From NCBI RefSeq assembly GCF_018780075.1, contig NZ_JADMKB010000009.1, positions 1-64,000 on the forward strand: a stretch of 64,000 nt of DNA, in the 5' to 3' direction. Source of the stretch: Hydrogenophaga sp. (lineage in GTDB: Bacteria > Pseudomonadota > Gammaproteobacteria > Burkholderiales > Burkholderiaceae_C). Shown here in pieces: positions 60,079 through 64,000 of this stretch. Each line of letters begins with the position of its first letter. The first letter of the stretch is position 1. A program made the translations under genes and the position numbers. Below the pieces are notes generated by a model. That model did no database searches, was not told the DNA's origin, and saw nothing but the letters and a program-made list of their open reading frames with translations.

Positions 60079-61442
60079 CGCGCACCCCCGGGCTGCGGAA
60101 CCTGTGATCGGTCCGCACTCGGCGCAGGGGCGCTGAGTGCAGCGATCATCGGGAAAGGATCCAGACCGAACATGTCTCGTCCGCTGATTTCGGCTGTCGG
60201 GTCGATGCGGAATGCACCATGCGTCGCCAGCACATGGATATCGCGTACGGCGCGCTGGAGCGGATTGCTGAGGACAACAGCGGATGAGCCCAGTGCGAGC
60301 ATCAAGCCATCGACCGCGCGGAGGCACTCGTGGATTTGGTGGACCAGGTCCGTCGTGATCTCGGGCTCATCCCATGGGAAGAACTCCTCCTGCGCGAGTG
60401 CACGTCGGTCGATCTCGTCGGCGTGACGCCAGAGGACCGCATTGGCGCCGTTGATGACCGCGCGCGCCTTGCCGGCGACGACCTGGATCGACGCCATCTC
60501 CGACATCGTCTTGTAGGGGAGGTTGAACGGAGGCCGCTTCTTCGCCTGTTCGAGAAACGATTCGAGGGCCCCTTGTGCGATACCAACCGCCAGTGCAGCG
60601 AAGCTGCACGTGGTGGCGACCATGCCGCCTATCGGGCCGTGCTTGAACGCCAGGCCCGAGTACTTTCCCTGCAGCGCGTCCGTGATTCGCGGCAAGTCGT
60701 TGGTGTGGACGACGCGGTAGTCGGGCACGAAGACTTCTTGCTCCGCCCTGACGCTGTTCGAGTTCGTCGCCTGCAGACCCATGACATGCCAGTCGTCGAC
60801 GATCGAATACTGGTCGCGCGCCAGCACCCCCATCGCCCGCCTGCGTGCTCCACTTGCCGGGTCATCGTATTCAAATCCGACCGCGCCCCAGGCTGCGTGT
60901 TTGCAACCGCTGCCAAAAGACCATTTCCCCTTCACCATGTAGCCGCCATCGACCTTGCGACCGTCTCCGACCTTCGGGGCAAAGACGGTGGCGCCGAACA
61001 TGATCGGCCCGACCCAATCGTTGATGCCGGCGAAAACCTCGTCGCGGGCCCTCGGGTCAAAACCCAGCATGTTCCTGGCGGCGCTCGAGACGATCACGAG
61101 CCAGCCGGCCGAAGCATCGCCCTGACCGAGCGCTTTGACGATCTCCGCAGAGTCGCGTGCGCCCAGGGCAGACCCTCCAAGCTCGATCGGGATCGTGATC
61201 TTGAAGGCACCGACACGGTGGACGGCCTCCAGCGTGGCTGGCGCAAGGGCCCCGAGTTGCTCGCCTTCGGCCGCGTTCTTGCGCAACAGCGGCAGCATCT
61301 CAAGGATTTCATCACGCATCCGACGCCCCACCTCGCTGAGGTACGGCGACTCGGAAAACTTCGGCTGGCGGGCCGAAAGCCCTCTCAACGGTGGCATGCC
61401 CGAAGGGGGGCCTCCTACAGGCGGTTTAAATTCCAAGGTCAT
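60045..61442 (-). CDS. group D flavin monooxygenase-like protein, paralogue 3
   Basis: 465 aa. IELGGSALGARDSAEIVKALG, VKGKWSFGSGCKHAAW and DWHVMGLQATNSNSV mark it as a third member of the same family as 50045 and 52663, again without the catalytic glutamate context of acyl-CoA dehydrogenases. RSQVPQPGGARIGDTTSASPT at the C-terminus is partly encoded by leader repeat B, since GDTSSASPT is also the translation of repeat A upstream of its leader. The start at 61442 has GTAGAGAC upstream. SnoaL-like copy 2 precedes it in the operon. Confidence 0.82.
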   Translation of the reverse strand: MTLEFKPPVGGPPSGMPPLRGLSARQPKFSESPYLSEVGRRMRDEILEMLPLLRKNAAEGEQLGALAPATLEAVHRVGAFKITIPIELGGSALGARDSAEIVKALGQGDASAGWLVIVSSAARNMLGFDPRARDEVFAGINDWVGPIMFGATVFAPKVGDGRKVDGGYMVKGKWSFGSGCKHAAWGAVGFEYDDPASGARRRAMGVLARDQYSIVDDWHVMGLQATNSNSVRAEQEVFVPDYRVVHTNDLPRITDALQGKYSGLAFKHGPIGGMVATTCSFAALAVGIAQGALESFLEQAKKRPPFNLPYKTMSEMASIQVVAGKARAVINGANAVLWRHADEIDRRALAQEEFFPWDEPEITTDLVHQIHECLRAVDGLMLALGSSAVVLSNPLQRAVRDIHVLATHGAFRIDPTAEISGRDMFGLDPFPMIAALSAPAPSADRSQVPQPGGARIGDTTSASPT

Positions 61443-61598
61443 CAGTTGTCTCTACTTTTTTGTGGTTGAGCGTCAGGCTGGATCTGGGAACGAGGTCCTG
61501 GCGGTATGCCGAAGCGGGCATCGGCGACGGCTCGTCCGTGAACCCAGTCGACGACAGGCCCCGCAAGGCGGCCAGGACGAGCGCTCCCTACGGCAGTT
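61443..61598. other. spacer between SnoaL copy 2 and flavin enzyme paralogue 3
   Basis: 156 bp between two minus-strand genes, with no 27-bp element or leader repeat. A short run of T/A near 61450-61465 (plus strand CTCTACTTTTTTGTGG) is the most A/T-rich part and lies just before the ATG of paralogue 3. Nothing else is recognised. Confidence 0.3.
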
Positions 61599-62120
61599 TC
61601 AATTTCCCATCGGGTTCTGGCCGGGCACCACTTTGCGGAAGGTGCTCCAGTGCTCGGCGATCTTGCCGTTGTGGACCCGAAAGACAGTGAGGATGTTCCA
61701 CTCGTAGGTTGCGCCAGGCACAACTGGATCGGGTGCCAGTTCGCGCATCATGAGGCAGCCGACCTCGCCGTCGAGAATGACGCTCACCACGGGCGGCGGC
61801 GTCGAGCCGCCGATGGGCACAAGCCCAAATTGCTCGATGAGTTTGTCTCGGCCGTGGCCAAATGCGTTCGGGTCGTGCTGGATGTAGTCCTCGGCGATGT
61901 ACTTCGTCATCACCTCAGCGACCCGCTCTTTCACCACATTGTCACGAACGATCCGCGACAGGTCGGCTTCGAACTCGATGAGCAGCCGTTTCATCGCGGT
62001 GCGCTCTGGTGAAGGGTCCGCCGCAACAGCGGCCTTGAACTCGTCGTTGTCAAGCCAGTTCTTGTAGATGGCGGGATCGCTGATCTCAGCGACGCCGTTG
62101 ACGATGGTGAATCCGCTCAT
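61599..62120 (-). CDS. SnoaL-like / NTF2-fold protein, copy 2
   Basis: 173 aa. After an N-terminal extension with ISDPAIYKNWLDNDEF, the NTF2-like core has MTKYIAEDYIQHDPNAFGHG, KLIEQFGLV, then LTVFRVHNGKIAEHWSTF, which is closely similar in style to copy 1. GGAGCCCAACC precedes the ATG. The ATG overlaps the TGA of the 47-codon leader ORF (ATGA). Its role is probably handling of an unstable oxygenation product; that is inference. Confidence 0.83.
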   Translation of the reverse strand: MSGFTIVNGVAEISDPAIYKNWLDNDEFKAAVAADPSPERTAMKRLLIEFEADLSRIVRDNVVKERVAEVMTKYIAEDYIQHDPNAFGHGRDKLIEQFGLVPIGGSTPPPVVSVILDGEVGCLMMRELAPDPVVPGATYEWNILTVFRVHNGKIAEHWSTFRKVVPGQNPMGN

Positions 62121-62260
62121 GGTTGGGCTCCTTCATTCTGGGGATCTGCGCGGCGCCGGAGCGTCGCAACTGCATATTGCGTCGGCGCACCGGCTCGCTT
62201 GCCTTGGCGCACCGCGCTGGAACCGGCGTCGAAGTCTGCCGGCTTGCTGAGTTGGTTCAT
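62117..62260 (-). CDS. 47-aa leader peptide coupled to SnoaL copy 2
   Basis: ATG at 62260, TGA at 62119-62117. It begins MNQLSKPADFDAGSSA like the N-termini of the proteins at 53946 and 60034, then diverges into a basic stretch (RQGKRAGAPTQ) and ends NEGAQP. The stop overlaps the ATG of the SnoaL-like gene by 4 nt. GAAAACGAC precedes the ATG. It may be a translated regulatory leader or a remnant of a once longer fused gene. Confidence 0.55.
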   Translation of the reverse strand: MNQLSKPADFDAGSSAVRQGKRAGAPTQYAVATLRRRADPQNEGAQP

Positions 62261-62338
62261 GTCGTTTTCATTGAGTTGGAGACGCCGAGGTAGTGTCGCC
62301 AACGCAGCAGGAAAACAAAGTCTCAGAGGGTTACGACA
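62214..62338 (-). repeat. leader repeat, copy C
   Basis: It contains both halves: the untranslated part (AACCCTCTGAGACTTTG, TTTTCCTG, GCGTTGGCGACAC on the minus strand) and the coding part through about codon 16 of the 47-aa leader. It heads the operon SnoaL copy 2 - flavin enzyme 3 - MFS - ribA. Confidence 0.75.
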
Positions 62339-62382
62339 CTTTCGCTACCGCCCCTTAAACCTCGAACGAAACAAGGGGGCCG

Positions 62383-62393
62383 GAACCCGTGAC
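62383..62393. promoter_or_regulatory. truncated 27-bp element, copy 4
   Basis: GAACCCGTGAC matches GAATCCGTGAC, the core of copy 2 (54075-54085), with one mismatch. It is 123 bp from the leader ATG, against 129 bp at copy 2. The rest of the element is missing, and sequence resembling a transposase begins right after it. Confidence 0.4.
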
Positions 62394-62650
62394 CTCACCT
62401 CGTGGAGGGCTACTGCCCGCTGGCGACCTACCTGGGCGTGGACGGTTTCTGCCTGGAGCTGGCCCTGCGCCCAGGTGTGCAGAACCCGTCCAAGGAATCG
62501 GACTTCAACCTGGAGCACGTGATCCCGATGGCGCAACGCCTGAGCGCGGTCGGACCGACGGCGCCCTTCCTGGCGCGGCTGAACTCGGACTTCGACTCAG
62601 CCGCGCTGATGCGCAGCATCGAAGCCCGCAACCGGACTGGTCTGATTGGG
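62393..62650 (+). pseudogene. IS1380-like transposase fragment
   Basis: An open stretch without its own start encodes VEGYCPLATYLGVDGFCLEL, ALRPGVQNPSKESDFNLEHV and LNSDFDSAALMRSIEARNR, which resembles the central part of IS1380-family transposases around the second catalytic Asp. Both ends are missing and a stop (62390-62392) precedes it. No inverted repeats or target duplication are seen. It is a relic between the island and glmS. The assignment is from remembered family motifs. Confidence 0.6.
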
Positions 62651-62817
62651 TCGGAGCAGTGCAGGTACCCAGACGCGATTGGTTCGAATGAAGGTACTGT
62701 CCGCATTCAGGCTCCTGAGAGGGAAAGCTCACCTTCATCCAAAGCATCACTCCCGCTCTCTCGCAGGCCTACTCACTTTCACTTTTAGCGTCGCACATGG
62801 ATGTCAGCTGAACAGGG

Positions 62818-64000
<1,183 letters not shown>

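Overview
The window is high-GC DNA from a Gram-negative bacterium, most likely a betaproteobacterium of the order Burkholderiales (Comamonadaceae-like). The signs are strong G/C preference at third codon positions, an MSHA-type pilus cluster, secretin, TonB-receptor and TRAP genes, and a glmS of proteobacterial type. This taxonomic placement is inference from gene content; there is no rRNA or tRNA in the window.

1-7316: the 3' end of an RND/MMPL exporter, a 32-codon small ORF and an alpha/beta hydrolase on the plus strand face a minus-strand signalling operon. That operon holds a lipoprotein solute-binding protein, a five-PAS histidine kinase and a single-domain response regulator, each joined to the next by an ATGA overlap.

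7445-28785: a long minus-strand MSHA/type IV-like pilus operon. Read in its own direction it encodes two related major-pilin-like proteins, inner-membrane assembly proteins, a minor pilin, secretin (MshL), TPR protein (MshN-like), ExeA/MshM-like ATPase, assembly ATPase (MshE), platform protein (MshG), three large pilin-like proteins and a last small pilin. Most junctions overlap by 4 nt. Four of the pilin-like proteins share an RLPC(P) motif followed by Asp, Gly and a second Cys. A 7TMR-DISM histidine kinase and an OmpR-type regulator lie upstream of the pilin promoter region. 28968-39679 adds a 1220-aa outer-membrane protein and a 2299-aa secreted repeat protein (Calx-beta, putative Ig and DUF11 repeats).

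40084-42675: three tandem phage tail-collar (microcystin-dependent-protein type) genes, a GNAT acetyltransferase whose first codons contain a near-ideal intrinsic terminator, and a DUF6916-like gene.

43006-62650: an accessory island centred on flavin chemistry. It has three group D (acyl-CoA-dehydrogenase-fold) flavin monooxygenase-like genes, an NADPH:FMN reductase, a nitroreductase, RibB with a degenerate C-terminal domain, a stand-alone RibA, two SnoaL-like proteins, a TonB-receptor-like barrel with no recognisable plug, two MFS carriers and an orphan TRAP binding protein. Two 532-aa paralogues (novel N-terminal module, TolB/FlgO-like domain, TPRs) are each divergent from one of its operons. 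The island carries an apparently undescribed regulatory arrangement. A 27-bp element, AGGYCACAT-N3-GTSACGGAWTC-RGCG, occurs three times, with a truncated fourth copy beside an IS1380-like remnant. A repeated 5' leader encodes short peptides beginning M(N/K)Q(L/S)SK(P/S)A. In two operons the leader peptide overlaps the next gene by 4 nt (GTGA or ATGA); in two others it is fused in frame to the N-terminus of the enzyme or carrier.

62818-64000: the 3' part of glmS, running off the window end. No tRNA, rRNA, CRISPR array or intact mobile element was found.
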